Shown in pieces: positions 35,613 to 48,082 of a stretch of 64,000 bases of DNA. The position numbers and the translations under genes are program-made. Origin of the DNA: Closterium sp. Naga37s-1 (taxonomy: Eukaryota > Streptophyta > Zygnematophyceae > Desmidiales > Closteriaceae); assembly GCA_947471745.1 (NCBI GenBank), contig CANJKZ010000517.1, positions 496,001-560,000 on the forward strand. The letters are read 5' to 3'. The notes beneath the pieces were generated by a model. It made no database searches. It saw nothing but the letters and a program-made list of their open reading frames with translations, and was not told the origin of the DNA. Position 1 is the first letter of the stretch, and each line of letters opens with the position of its first letter.

Positions 35613-38600
35613 CACCCCCATAGGCAAAATGAGGGAGAACAAGAGGTCACAAGACCAGTCAAGAAAGGCAAAGCAAGCTCAGGGTGGATCACGACGTCAC
35701 CACGCATTCTGAGCATAAGCAAATGGCCACAAGGCTAGTTCACATGCAGAGTTATATAAAAGAGGACAAAAAATACAGTGATCACAACCTAGCAAGTATA
35801 AGCATGCAGGTAAATGTATAGAGATCACAGTACAAGCAGAGTCAAGAAGTAAGCAAGTGAGGTCCAGTGGGCACAAGGCCTAGAACAGTACAGAAACGCT
35901 GATGTTTACAAGGCTGAAGTGCCTTGGTGAAGACATAAGCAGTGTTGGCCCGAGAGGCCACGTAAAAAAGACGAAGCTGACCACGCTGCTGCAACTCCCG
36001 ATCAAGGAAGTAGCGCAGAGCGATGTGCTTCGTCCTGTGCTCCAGTCTGTGCTCCTGACACAAGGCAATCATGGCCTTGTTGTCGACGTGAGAACGAGGC
36101 GGCTCTCCCAGGTCGGTCAGCAGGTAGGTTAGCCAGCGTAACTCCTGTGCAGCCATGGCCCCTGCGTAGATCTCAGCCTCACAGCTGGAGCTGAGAACAC
36201 AAGACGAGTGGGTAGATCGCCAAGAAACAGAGAAGGAGCCAAGGCTGAAAGTGTAACCCTGTGACGACCGCTGCGTAGCCAAGTCGTCAGCCCAGGAAGC
36301 GTCTGCGTGACCATTTAGGACAACTCGAGCCCGTCCTCCAAGCACGAGCCCCATGCCCGACGTACTACACAAGTAGCGCAACACCCTCTTAGGTCCATCC
36401 TTGTGCTCCTTCCTATGTCTTCGAGGAGCAACATAGCGTGCCTGGATGCTAAGAGGGTATGCCAGGTCAGGTTGAGTGCAGGTCATCAGGTACATGAGGC
36501 AGCCCACAAGCTCTGGATACGGGCCACTCGACTCTACGGACTCATCCGAAGGCACAGCTGAGAGCGAGTGGCGAGTAGGCAGAGGAGTGGGATGTGGCGA
36601 GGATTACGTGAAGCCGAAGCGCTGAAGGACCTGCTGCACCATGTGTGACTAAGTCAAAGTAATGGTGCGCTGTGCTCTGTCCCGGGTGATCCGCAAGCCA
36701 AGATAGCTGCGCAGCTCACCCAGGTCTGTGCACGTGTGTCTCTTCTGCAGCTCCGACTTCACGTGGGCGAGTCCCTCAGTGTCAGAAGTAGCAAAGACCA
36801 AGTCGTCGACGTACACGAGGACGTAGAACGGCGGCAGAGAGGTGTCGGTGCGTAGAAACAGTGACGGGTCAGCAGTGGAAGGAGCAAAGCCAAGAGCCGC
36901 AAGGGTCGTCCTCAGTGTGTCGTGCCACTCACGGGGTGCCTGACGGAGACCGTAGACTGGCCGCCGGAGGCTCCACTGGGTACCAGGAGGGAACAACCCA
37001 GTGAAGCCAGGAGGGTGGCGCAGCCAGATCTCCTCGTGCAGGCTGCCCTGTAGGAAAGCAGCGCTGAAGTTGAGAGAGTGCAGCTCGTAAACACGCTGAG
37101 CAGCTACGTGCAGCAGAACCCGAAGAGTGGTCATCTTCGGGGTGGGGGAGAAGGTCTGGAAGAAGTCAACTCCCTCTCGCTGACTGAAGCCTCGTGCAAC
37201 GTAACGCGCCTTGAAGACAGGCGGAGAACCCGGCGGCCGCTTCACCCTGAAGATCCACATGCCACTGACGATGTTCGCCCAAGGCGGGGAAACCTCATCG
37301 ACGTAGGTGCCTGTGGACTTCCAGGAAGCCATCTCTGCGTCCATGGCTGCGTGCCACTGAGAGGAGTAGGGACCCTCTATTGCCTCTGCGTAAAAGCGCG
37401 GGGTCGGGATGTCTGGTGCATCCGGGTCTCCCTCAGGGGCAATCAGCATGGACATGAGATGAGGCAAAGCAGCGGCAAAGCACTCAAACTCCTCCTGCCT
37501 GTCCTCAAGGACGTCCGTGCTAAGAGCACACTCACCCTCGACGCACGGAGGACAGACAGACTCAGACTCAGACTCAGCAACAAGGCGAGCGGCGTAGTCT
37601 AGACGACAGGTGGCAGCAAAGTCAACAAGCTCAGCAACTAGGGCAGACGCAGTAGTGGACTCAAAGGAAGGGTCAGTGACAACAGTGGCCAGGAGACGCG
37701 TGACAGTAGGACTGGCAGCACAAAGGGAGTCAGACTCCGGGTCCGGACCGTCAGCAAGAGAGGACGCAGGAGGAGATGGCAAGGGGACGCGCAGTGGAGC
37801 AGTGGAAGGACGAAGTGCCATCTCGTACGTGCCTGGGACAGGAGGAGGACGCAGACGCGGGACACGATGACCAGTGCGAACAGCGCGAACAGGCGACGAA
37901 GGACGAGACTCAGGCGACGCAGGACGAGACTCAGGCTCACGACGCTCCGTAAGACCTCTAGTCGGCCCAGAGTAAGGAGAAGGACCAGGCAGTGGAGAGG
38001 CTGGCTGTAGCTGCGACTTCGTCGGGGCAGGCTGTGGACACAGTAAGGGAGTGGGACGAGTAGAAGGTGGGAGGTCAAAAACCTGCTGAAGAAGTGGAAC
38101 GAAGTACGGCCGTGACCGCGCAACGCCTCCAGAACCAGCAGAGACAGTACCAGGACCCCCAGCTCCAGGGTCTGCAGCTCCGACTCCCGCAGCACCACCA
38201 GCTCCAGCACCTCCAGCAGCTCCAGCTCCAGTAGCACCTCCAGAAGCGACAACACCAGCGCCTCTGGCTCCAACTCCGGGAGCACCACCAGCCCCAGCAG
38301 CTCCAGCATCTCCAGTACGAGCACCTCCGGGACCAACGGCTCCAGCACCTCCAGCAGCACCAGCACCAGCAGTACCTCTAGCAACTCCAGCTCCGGCAGC
38401 ACCTCCAGGTCCAGCAGCTCCAGCTCCTCCAGCAGCGCCAGCACCAGCAATACCTCCAGCAGCTCCAGCTCCAGCAGTACCTGTACCTGCAGCACCTTGC
38501 TGGCCTCTCCAGCGGCGAGCAAACCACTCGCGCAGCTGCGGTGGAGAGAGAGGCTCCCACCGAGATGAGGCACCTGCAGGAACTCCAGCAGACTCAGCAC

Positions 38601-41600
38601 CCCCAGTCTCAGCAACCGCAGGCTCAGCACCTCCACGCTCAGCACCCCCAGGCTCAGCACCCCCAGGCTCCGCACCCTCAGACTCAGCAACTCCAGGCTC
38701 AGCACCCCCAGGCTCCGCACGCTCAGGCTCAGCACCCCCAGCAGCACCACCCCCAGTAGCAGCACCACAGTCAACCGCTACCTCGACAGGCTCGACAGCG
38801 TTTACCTGGGACACACCTGAGGGAGCAGGACCCTGAGGGGGGAGGGGGTCTACCGGAGGAGGACCTGGTGCAAGGAAGAGCGGCAGGGGGGGGGAGAGAG
38901 GCAGTGTGGTAGGGGAAGAGACGGTAAAAGGGAACCGACTCGTCGAATGTGATGTCCTGAGAGGGCAGGACACGGCGCGAGGTGGGGTGGTAAAACTGCC
39001 AGCCAGGCGCGTCAGGGACAAAGCCAAGGAAGACGCAAGGAATAGCACGGGCGGAGAGCTTGTCCGCGGTAGTATCGCGGACAAAGGCACGAGAACCCCA
39101 GACCCGAAACACTGATGCATCGCCAACCTTCCCCGTCCAACGCAGTGTGGGCGAGGTCTCCGGCAAGGAGACACGGGGCCAGAGGTTGAGCTGATGCGCA
39201 GCGTAACGGACCGCAAACGGCCACAGAAAGTGGGGGGCAGCTGGATGGACCATGGAGGTACGAGCGACGTCCATGACTACTCCAATGCGGCGCTCAGCAA
39301 TCCCATTTTGCTGCAGTGGGGAGCGTGAACGTCTGGCGAATGCCCTTCCCACGACAAAAGTCCCGCAAGAAGTCAGAGGCAAACTCACCACCTCTGTCAG
39401 AGTGTAGACGCAGGATGGGAAAGTCCATCCCAAACCGCTCGCGGAGCTGGAGACGGGAAGCGCGGATCCAAGGGATCAAAACATCAAGGACCTCACTCTT
39501 GGTGCGCAAGGGGAAGATCGTGGTGTAACGCGTGTAGTCGTCAACAACCAGCAAAAAGTACCGCTCGCGGTCCTGTCCACGGACGCGGGCTGGGCCCCAC
39601 ACGTCCATGTGTAGGGTCTGCAGGGGAGCAGTCGTCGGGGGAAACGAGGAGGAGTGAGGAGCGGCGTGATGCCGCCCCTCGACACAAGGAAGACAGGGAG
39701 GAGCAGGCGAGGGAGGGAGGGGAGGGAGAACCCTGGGAAGACCAGAGACAAGGACACGGCGGTGCTTGCCACGAAGGCGCTGCACCGAGGGGTGTCCAAG
39801 ACGGTGGTGCCAGAGGAAGGTCTGGTGCGACAAAGCGCGACACGAGCAGGGGGCCGCTAGCTGACCTGACGCAAACGCAGACGCAGACGCAGCTACCTGA
39901 GGGGACACAGTAGTCAGTGTGTACAGACTCAAGCCAGGTGCTCGGATGAACATGGCCAGGTGCCGACCAGTCCGGGAGCACGTACAGTGGGTCACACGCT
40001 GACCTCCAGGAGTGAACTGGTCAACCCACTCATCCTGGAGGGCAGCTCCACTCACCAAGTTCGTAGAGAACGAGGGGAGGTGGAGACCCGACAGTGAGCC
40101 AGACGGGACAGCCGGACACGGCAGGACCGTGGAGGAGTGCGCAAGAACGGGGCCCCCAGAGGGGTCCTCTAGGGAGACTGCAACTGGCTGACTGAGCGGC
40201 GTGAGGGTGGTGCTGTCGCGAAAGAAAGAGCGGGAAGTTCCTGAGTCAAGTGTGAAGGTGTGCAAGGCCTCAGCAGGCGCAGTACTAGAGAGAGCAGACT
40301 CACTAGCACCTAGAGCAGCAGCTCACTAGCACCTAGAGCAGCAGCCTCACCAGCACCTAGAGCAGTAGACCCTATACCTGGGTCGGGCGGCACACACAGG
40401 TAACAGTCACCCTCAGCACTACTAGTCATAGCATACATGGCAGCAAGGATAGCATCATAGTCAAGAGCAAAGATATCAACATTCTGCCTAAGCAGATCAG
40501 CCCAGCTAGGGAGCTCAGCGGCGTTAGGAAACTGTGCGCGTCAGGCGTCCGACAAGCGACCGAAACAGTGCTGCGACGTGTGTGACCCACCGCACGTCTC
40601 CCCACGGTGACCGCCGGTGCGGAGAACGTAAGTGCAGGGACCAGCACCCCCAAACCTCCCACGCCCAGCGTACCACTCACGAAGCTGCTGAGGTGACGGG
40701 GTCTCGCAGGAACGCGGCTGCTGCTGGCGCTGGCTACCGCCAAAGCCTCCACGCCGCGCAACTCCACCCCGACGAGCACCACCGCCGCCGCCACCTCCAC
40801 CGCCGCCGGTGCTGCCTCCACCGTTGCTGCCGCTGCCTCCACCACCGCTCCCGCTGCCTCCACCACCTCCACCGCCGCCACCAACGCCCCCACTCCCTCC
40901 ACCACCCTTGCCTCCACCCCCACCCCCTCCGCCTCCTCCACCGCCACCACCGCCGCCCCCGCCGTCCCCTCCATCACCCTTGCCCCCCTTGCCCTTGCTG
41001 CTGCGGCACCTCCCACTAGGAGCAGACGCAGCCCCGACCTCCTCGGTGCCAAGGAGGTCGACAGCAACAGCAGAAGCAACAGAGGGCAAAAGGGGAACGG
41101 GGGAACACCCCTCAAAGAACGGGGCGCGAGGGTCGCCGCGAGAAGCACCTACAGCAACTATACTCTTCTCAGCTGCAGTGAGGCGCTCCTCTAGCAGGTC
41201 GACGGTGAGCTCGGTGGGGCACATGGAGAGAAAGTGGTCCCTGACTGAGGAAAGGGAGTCAGGGAGACGGGTGACTAGGTAGAAGAGGGTGATGTACATG
41301 GGGCGGGGGGTTCTTGGCGCAGAACTCGGACGGGAGCGCAGCTCGGTAGCGGGCGTCACTAGTGCGGAGGTGAGTAATGAGGTCAGCGACTGTGGCAAAG
41401 GCGGCCAGGTCAGGGAACAAGTATGGTAGCATGAGGCGGCTGAGGGTAGCAGTGGCAGGGGAGGAGTAGCGCGCTACGACAGCGTCATACAAAGACTTAG
41501 CAGTCTTGTACTGGCCAAAGTGCGCGCGCTCAGCAGAGGGCAGGTGACTACGAACAGCAAGGCGAGCAACAGCGTCACGGGTAGTCCACTGCGAGCGAAC

Positions 41601-42181
41601 TGTACTGTTAGCATCGGCAGTATGTGCAGCAGAGGCGCCAGACGTGAGATCAAAAAGTGAGACCCCGTCCTTGCTATCGCACTGAAGAAACAGCTGCAGA
41701 TCATCTACCCAGACATTGAAGTCAACTGCACGTCCCTCAGCATCGAAGGTAAGAACCGTAGGGCTAGCCATGGCGGCAGTAGTAGCAGTGGCAGCAGTAG
41801 CAGCAGTAGCAGCAGAAACAGCAGTAGCAGCAGGAGCAGCGCGGGCAGGGCAGTGCGGCGCGGCTCAGTAGGGCAGCGCGGCTCGGCTGGGCGGCGCGGC
41901 TCGGCGGAGCGGCGCGGCTCGGCTGAGCGGCGCGGCTCGGCGGAGCGGCGCGGCTCGGTTGGGCGGCGCGGCTCGGCCGGCAGGTAGGCGCAGGTAGCGC
42001 GCGTGGGGCAGGTGCTCACCAGGGGCGGGCAGGGCAGGCGTGACGACGGGGCCGCAAAGGCGGCGGCCATGGCGGCTGCAAGTGCGACGGTGGCAGAGCA
42101 GGGCCGCGACGGCGGCGGAAGGTGCGACGGCGGGGCCGCGGCAGCGGCTGCAGGTCAGGGGCCGCGGCGGCGGCTGCAGGT

Positions 42182-42182
<1 letters not shown>

Positions 42183-42212
<30 letters not shown>
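42183..42212. repeat. Run of 30 G inside a GC-rich repeat leader of E3
   Basis: A pure G run of 30 sits within 41850-42500, a stretch built from GGCTGCAGGTC and GGCGCGGCTCGG words. Such a run could form G-quadruplexes and is also a place where sequencing or assembly often fails. Confidence 0.85.
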
Positions 42213-42561
42213 CGACGGCGGCTGCAGGTCAGGGGCCGCGACGGCGGCTGCAGGTCAGGGGCCGCGACAGTGGCTGCAGGTCAAGGGCCGCGACGTGGGG
42301 CGGCAGGGCAGAGGCCGCAATAGGCGGCTGAGGCAGGCCGCGACGTGGGGCGGCAGGGCAGGTCCGCGACAGCGGGTAGCAGGGCAGGGCAGGCGCGCGA
42401 CGGCGGCTGCAGGAAGGGCAGGGCCGCGACGGGCGGCTAGGTCAGGGCGCGCGACGGCGCAGGTGAGACAGGCGCGACAGCTCGCTTCGGGCAGGGTAGA
42501 AAATTTTCGTGGTGGGCCCTAAAAAAAAATCGTTCCCACAAGGGAACCTGCTCAGAAACCA

Positions 42562-42689
42562 TGTGAAAATAGAAACGAGGAATGAATGAACTAGCAAGCA
42601 GGTGGGTACAACTAGGAAAACCTAGAAGTGTTGTACCCTATATTGACTACCATTACAGCCTACACAGACTATGTCATATAAGTTTGACA
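42562..42689 (-). repeat. 5' LTR of E3
   Basis: 128 bp with the same ends as the other LTR. On the minus strand it is followed directly by TGGTTTCTGAGCAGG, a primer site two bases from the usual TGGTATCAGAGC. Confidence 0.93.
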
Positions 42690-42714
42690 AGTCACATACT
42701 GTAGGGTTGTGAAA

Positions 42715-45700
42715 AGCCGCATGTGTAGAGGATACCCTGGCGACAGGCAAGGCTGACGTTCGGGCAAGCCATGAAGTTGATGCTCCCAGGAACTCGTCCG
42801 CAGTGGGCGCGCGAGCATCGCCCTTCGCGTGCTAATGCGGATGCTGCGTCTGCCTCTCCCTGACCTGGGCACAACGAAGGTGGCGACGACCAAGTCGGCT
42901 ACGAGGGAACGAGGGTGACTTGTGGAGTGATTCGGGCTGCTGACGTCAGCGTCAGTGGGATGCAGAGACAAGTGCTGTGGTCGACGGGGACTGCAGGCAG
43001 CTTGCACGGCGACGTCGTTCCCCCTAGCGGAGTGGAGTTCGGCTGATCTCGTCGACTCATATGTCAGCTTGTCGAGACGGAGGCATCGCGCCGGCGTATG
43101 GCTACTACAAGTTTTTGCCGGGCAAGATCGTTATGCTACAACCGCTCAAAGGTCGGCATGACCGGATAACTTGCACGGAGTCGATTGAGCTGCAACTCGA
43201 GATTGCGGGACTGAAGTTGTTCATCGACGGCAACGTGGAGATGCCGGACTAGGCCGACGTTGAGCTTCGGGTGGAATTCCGCGCCGCTCACCTGCTGACA
43301 TTCATGGTCATCTTGCGGTGTTGCTTGCCAATGGTACAGGTCGCGCTGAAGCCTTGTCGACTTCGGGTGGGCGCCAAATTTCAGGTCAGGCAGTTCATCA
43401 TGTCGACGTACAATGTGACCCATGACCTCTACATCGGCCAACTAGAGCAGCGACTGGCCAACATTCGGATTGGCAAGCAGGAGTCGGCGACCGAGTAATG
43501 CAACCGTGCTCGGCGATTTCTGGCCAATATGCAGATGGCTGGCATGGACTAGTCGGTGGCGTCTTGCGTCACCCACGTCATTAATGGCCTCCCCATGGGC
43601 TACAACCTGATATGTCGGATGCTGTCTCTTCCCGGCGCACGAGAAACCCTCAACGAGGACACATTGGCGAGCCACATTATTCAGGATGAGTACATGCAAG
43701 AGTCCAAGTGGCCCACAGAGCTCCTTCCACATTGTAACTACGTCGCCTCAACGAAGTAGGGACATCAGCAGGGGCAATGTGGGAAGTCGGGTGGAGGTGG
43801 CAGCGGAGGTGGGAAGCCAGCGAACGACGCCGACCGAATGAAGTCGGCTCGGGTCAACGATTGTGGTGGTGGCGGCCGACGTCAAGGATGATGGGAGTGC
43901 TGGGTCTGTGGCGACCACGACCACCTCTTCTACAATTGTCCCGGTCGCGAGGAGTCCGACCATGACCACAAGGGTGGCCACGGGATGACTAACGACGGTC
44001 GTCAACGTCGGGAAAACAAGCCACGTAAGGAGAACCAGGCGTCAATGCAGACGTATTCAGCAAAGGACGCCGACTCCTCAAGTGGCAATGCACGTGGCGA
44101 TGGAGCGGCCTCGTGCTCGATGGTCGGCATCGTGGAGCTGACAATCTCACTGGCACCAAAAGCCCGCAATGACTTCAAGGCAGTCGCCGCCACTGTGCAG
44201 GCAAACCCGACGGTGGTGCTACTCAACAGCGACTGCTCTCATGATCTGATGGGAATGAGGGAGGCCTTCGTTGACATACAGCCGGGCGGAGACATAGGCC
44301 ACGTGAGCGGCTTTAACAGGGCGATATAAGTCGTCCAAGGCCGTGGCATCGTTGTTATGCAATGAGAGGAAGGGAAGGGGAGAATGTGACACCGTCGCTG
44401 TACGTCCCGGGAGTGCAGGCAAACATGCTCTCGACCTGTTGGTTGAAGGACAACGGCGTGAAGTTGCAGGACGACGGCGGCCAGATGCTGCTCGTGTCGG
44501 CGGTAGGAGATATGCTTGTTCGGACGCGCTACACTGGCTGGGTCCTGTGCACCGACCTCCGCCCCTGCTCGACGAGTCAACATTGACTTTATCGGAGACG
44601 GTGGCACAACGGACCATCGCCTCAGCGACGAAGTCGATGCCGGACATGTGGCACGCAAGGCTCGCGCACGTTGGTGTCGACACGATCAAAAGCTCCGCGA
44701 AGCATGGGGTCACAGCTGGCCTGGACATCAAGTCGACGTCTGGAGCCGACCTGCCGTACGTCTCATGTGTCTGCAGCAAGCTGGCGCAGCACACTTTCCC
44801 CAACGAAGGCTAGGAAGCCGAGAACCCATTCGACGTCGTGCATATCGACCTCTGCGGGCCATTCCGTGTGGCGTTCAAGGATGGCAGCCTCTACTTTCTC
44901 CGGCTGAAGGACAGGAAGACCCGCTATGTGTGGGCTCGGCCAGTTGCCAAAAAGAGCGACGTGCACCGGGTGTTTGATAAGTGGCGGTCCGTAGTGGAGA
45001 GGCAGACAACCAAGTCGGTCAAGATGCTGCGCTTGAACCGCGGAGGGGAGTTCTTAAGTCACGCCTTCACCGACTTCGTCGACCACGCTATACCAGACGT
45101 GCCGTAGCAGAACGGCATGGCAGAGTGGGAGATGCGTTCGATCGTCAAGGCCGTGCGGACGATGCTGCTCCACACAGGCGAGAAGAACCACTAGTGGCAC
45201 CTCGCCCTACGACAGACCGTCTGGGTGCGCAACTGCCTTGAACATGCGCTGTTGCCGTCGGGGACGGCGTCGCACCAGCTGCAGTACAGCAAGAAACACG
45301 ACCTCACGCTGGCACGCGTGTGGGGCTGCATGGTGCATTTCATGGTCTCCGAGAAGCAGCGCGGTGGGAATTTGGTGCCGAAGGCCCGTTGGGGCATTCA
45401 CCTTGGTGTTTCGTTGCAGAGCAAGGGCTGGGAGGTGCTTGACTTGACCGACAACAAGGTGGTCACGATGGTCGATGCCGCTGGTGCAATGTTGGAAGGT
45501 TGCCGAATTGTAGTGCTGGCAAGCCACCTTCGAGCTGCGTTGGCACACCGTCGACTTGCCGTGCAGGCAGGCCGCCTCCATACTGCGCTGGATGTCGACC
45601 TGCCTGCACACTAGGCTTGCTAGGTCCCAGATGTAGTCATTATTGACATTCTCTCTTGCATCATTTTGAAATTCCCTTTTGCTAGTGTAACTCTTATCAA

Positions 45701-45802
45701 CCTTCTCTGTGAACACGCAAGTAGTGAGAACACGAGCAAAGCTACGATCACTCGTACCACTTCCCACGTAGTCCAACTCCCGGTGTAGAGTGACTGTCCA
45801 CA
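42715..45802 (+). mobile_element. Copia-type remnant E5 at the palindrome centre, broken
   Basis: Parts recognised are gag (about 42.95-43.8 kb), a CCHC-type zinc knuckle near 43.9 kb, protease and pre-integrase region (about 44.0-44.8 kb), integrase (about 44.8-45.4 kb) and an LTR of about 313 bp (45490-45802, TGTTGGAAGG...GTCCACA). It starts where palindrome arm 1 ends. Roughly ten breaks. The family differs from E1/E3/E4 and matches E6 and the remnant near 26.5 kb. Confidence 0.8.
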
Positions 45803-46082
45803 CGTTTAACTAGCAAAAAAAAAAATGCGACGAGACTTGATGTGCGCTAGGATGGTTGGAGTGTCATTGGGGAATGGCATTGTTGTGCCATCTGACATGT
45901 TCATTCTAAGTTTCATTGGCTGAATTTTGTACTGATGCGACCTAGTGCGAGGTGGTGTATCGCTCAGCTTGGTCCATAACCCTGGCAAGTTCTCTTAACA
46001 ATTATGGAATGGCTCTGAATGAAATTACTCTGATCCACTTGAAGAACTAACATTCCATACAGCAACATTATGTTACAATTTA
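45803..46082. other. Spacer between the inverted Copia remnants, nothing recognised
   Basis: 280 bp of AT-leaning DNA with no coding frame, repeat ends or RNA gene that I can support. Confidence 0.5.
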
Positions 46083-47039
46083 TTGTGCAGTCTCGAGTTG
46101 CAGCTCAATCGACTCCGTGCAGGTTATCCGGACATGTCGACCTTCGAGCGGTTGTGGCACAACGATATTGTCCGGCGAAAACTTGAAGTAGCCGTATGCC
46201 GGCGCGATGCCTCCGCCTCGACAAGCTGACATATGAGTCGACAAGGTCGGCCGAACTCCACTCCGCTAGGGGGAACGACCTCGACCGTCCACGTCGCCGT
46301 GCAAGCTGCCTGCAGTCGCCGTCAACCACATCACTTCTGTCTGCATCCCGCCGACGCCGACGTCGGCGGCCCGAATCACTCCATAAGTCACCCTCGTTCC
46401 CTCGTCGCTGACTTGATTGCCGCCGCCTTCGTTGTGCCCAGGTCTTGGAGAAGTGGACACACCGTCCCCATCATCACGAGGAGGGGGATGCTCGTGAAAC
46501 CACTACGCACGACTTCCTGGGAGCATCAACTCCAAGCTTGCTTCACCGTACTCGCCAGCATCATGGCGTGCCTGAACGCCAGCCTCCGGTGTTGCCAGGG
46601 TATCCTCTACGCCTGTGGCTTCTCCTGGGGTAACCTGCATGGTCTACACAGTAGTCGGCATAACAATGACTTAGGTGAGGCACAAACGTCGGCTACTATT
46701 TGAAAGTATGAACGCGGGGTCGTCCACGCTCACCGCACCATGTGAAGAGCCACTCTACACTGGGAGTTGAGCTACGTGGGAATGCACGGGTGGTACGAGT
46801 GATCGTAGCTTTGCTCGTATTTTCACTACTTGCGTGTTGACAGAGAAAGTTGGCAAGAGTTTCACTAGCACAAGGGGATTACACCATGATGCAATAGAGA
46901 TTGGCAATTGTGACTATATTTTGGACCTTCTAAGCCTAGCGAGGAGGCAGGTTGACCTCCAGCAGTGCAAGTCGACGACGTGCCGACGTTCCTCGAAGGC
47001 AACTTACCAACACTTCAAGTGCACAATGGCACCAAAACA
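46083..47039 (-). mobile_element. Copia-type remnant E6, inverted partner of E5
   Basis: The LTR is 46741-47039 (minus-strand sense TGTTTTGGTG...CTCTTCACA), related to the E5 LTR. It is followed on the minus strand by leader and the start of gag (46740-46083). That part aligns in inverted orientation with 42720-43215 of E5. Only the 5' portion is present. Broken. Confidence 0.78.
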
Positions 47040-47441
47040 ATTCTCTTCTGAAGTATAGCTAAAACATTTGTTTCTATTTTATCCGTTTTTTTTTCTTCGT
47101 TTTCTTTTTCCACAGCGCTACAGTATGTGACTAACACTTCAAAACATGCACAGGCTGATTATCATAGTGCCACTCAAAACAAATACAGACTGATAAAACC
47201 TAATAACAAAACAATCTGATTTGTCAATTTCTACTAATACTAAGTACCGATACTATGATAATAAGTAAGCTTTAATATGGATGATTACTAAAGATGCAAA
47301 TAAATGTTGATATATATCTCCAGTTTTATACATAACATAATCGCTTAACTAAAACAATATTGTGATGTAAAAAAAACTATGTTGATAACAATTTTAATAA
47401 TTTAGGTATTTCAGAATATTATAAATGTGTAACAATGTTAT

Positions 47442-47563
47442 TGTCAAACTTATATGTTGTGTAGGCTGTAGTGGGGTAGCCCATATGGGGTACAGCCCAA
47501 TCAGGGTTAGTACTTGTACCCATCTTGCTGCTAGTCAATTCATCCTCGCTTAGTGTTCTGACA
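47442..47563 (+). repeat. 5' LTR of E4
   Basis: 122 bp, TGTCAAACTT...GTTCTGACA, directly followed by TGGTATCAGAGC. That primer-site copy belongs to an inserted TRIM interior (47564-47632); E4's own primer site appears to be the one at 47771. Confidence 0.92.
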
Positions 47564-47770
47564 TGGTATCAGAGCGAAGGTCTCGGGTTCGAATCCCAGT
47601 GTGTGCACTTCGGGCATCCCAGTGCGGGGGGGTGTCAGAGGTCCATTGGTGATCCCCGATTGATCCTAGGAAAGGGTTACAGGCACGTTGGCCTGGGGGG
47701 TTATGGGCGCACTGACCCGTAACTTAACAAGCACTTCTATCCCAGTGGTCTAGTGGCTGGGATTCTGACA
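47564..47770 (+). mobile_element. TRIM interior plus one TRIM LTR fused behind the E4 5' LTR
   Basis: 47564-47632 (69 bp) closely matches the interior of the TRIM at 48221-48289, and 47633-47770 (138 bp) is a TRIM LTR (TGTCAGAGG...GATTCTGACA). The E4 LTR takes the place of the first TRIM LTR, and E4's own primer site (TGGTATCAGAGCAG) follows at 47771. The join falls in the stretch TTCTGACATGGTATCAGAG shared by both families. Confidence 0.8.
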
Positions 47771-47929
47771 TGGTATCAGAGCAGTAGGTCCATAGGATCG
47801 TTTTTTTTTTTCGGGCCCACCATTAGCTAGTGACCGACTGCGGTTACAGCGCTACCTCATGCCCTGCCCTGCGCTGCGCCGTCAGCGCGCGGCCTGCCCT
47901 GCCCTGCTGTGCGTCACACTGCCCGTGCA

Positions 47930-48082
47930 CGCCTTGCCCCGCGTCGCGCTGCCCTGCGCACGCCCTGCCCTGCCCCGCGTCGCGCTGCCCCGCGCACGCC
48001 CTGCCCTGCTCCGCGTCGCGCTGCCCCGCGCACGCCCTGCCCTGCCCCGCGTCGCGCTGCCCCGAGCACGCCCTGCCCTGCC
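47930..48082. repeat. 36-bp GC-rich tandem array in the E4 leader
   Basis: About four copies of a unit containing CGCGTCGCGCTGCCC and GCGCACGCCCTGCCCTG. The TRIM is inserted at its right edge. Confidence 0.85.

Larger units (their letters stand above)
35483..42689 (-). mobile_element. Ty1/Copia LTR retrotransposon E3, full length, broken, with AGTCA target duplication
   Basis: The LTRs are 35483-35612 and 42562-42689 (about 3% different plus a 2-bp indel). The flanks are AGTCA on both sides (35478-35482 and 42690-42694). Parts on the minus strand are the 5' LTR, a primer site next to it (TGGTTTCTGAGC), a GC-rich leader (to about 41.8 kb), gag (about 41.77-40.5 kb, Gly-rich toward its end), protease and integrase (about 40.3-39.0 kb), a Gly/Ala-rich linker (about 38.8-38.1 kb), reverse transcriptase with YVDD (about 37.4-36.7 kb), RNase H (to 35.84 kb), a purine tract and the 3' LTR. 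It is broken in a few places only, so it is fairly young. It inserted into arm 1 of the palindrome. Confidence 0.95.
32118..42714 (+). repeat. Large palindrome, arm 1 (carrying Copia E3)
   Basis: The reverse complement of this arm matches 47106-58291. Positions 32118-34833 pair with 55576-58291 at a constant coordinate sum (90409), with no indel and a single mismatch noticed (near 34086, T against A). From about 34834 inward the arms diverge through substitutions and small indels, reaching roughly 10-15% difference. The arm continues past E3 for about 20 bp (42695-42714). Without insertions the arm is about 3.4 kb. Confidence 0.93.

Noticed and set aside
40809-41282. Proline-rich plus-strand frame over the E3 gag region
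   Set aside because: It is the antisense shadow of the Gly-rich end of gag.
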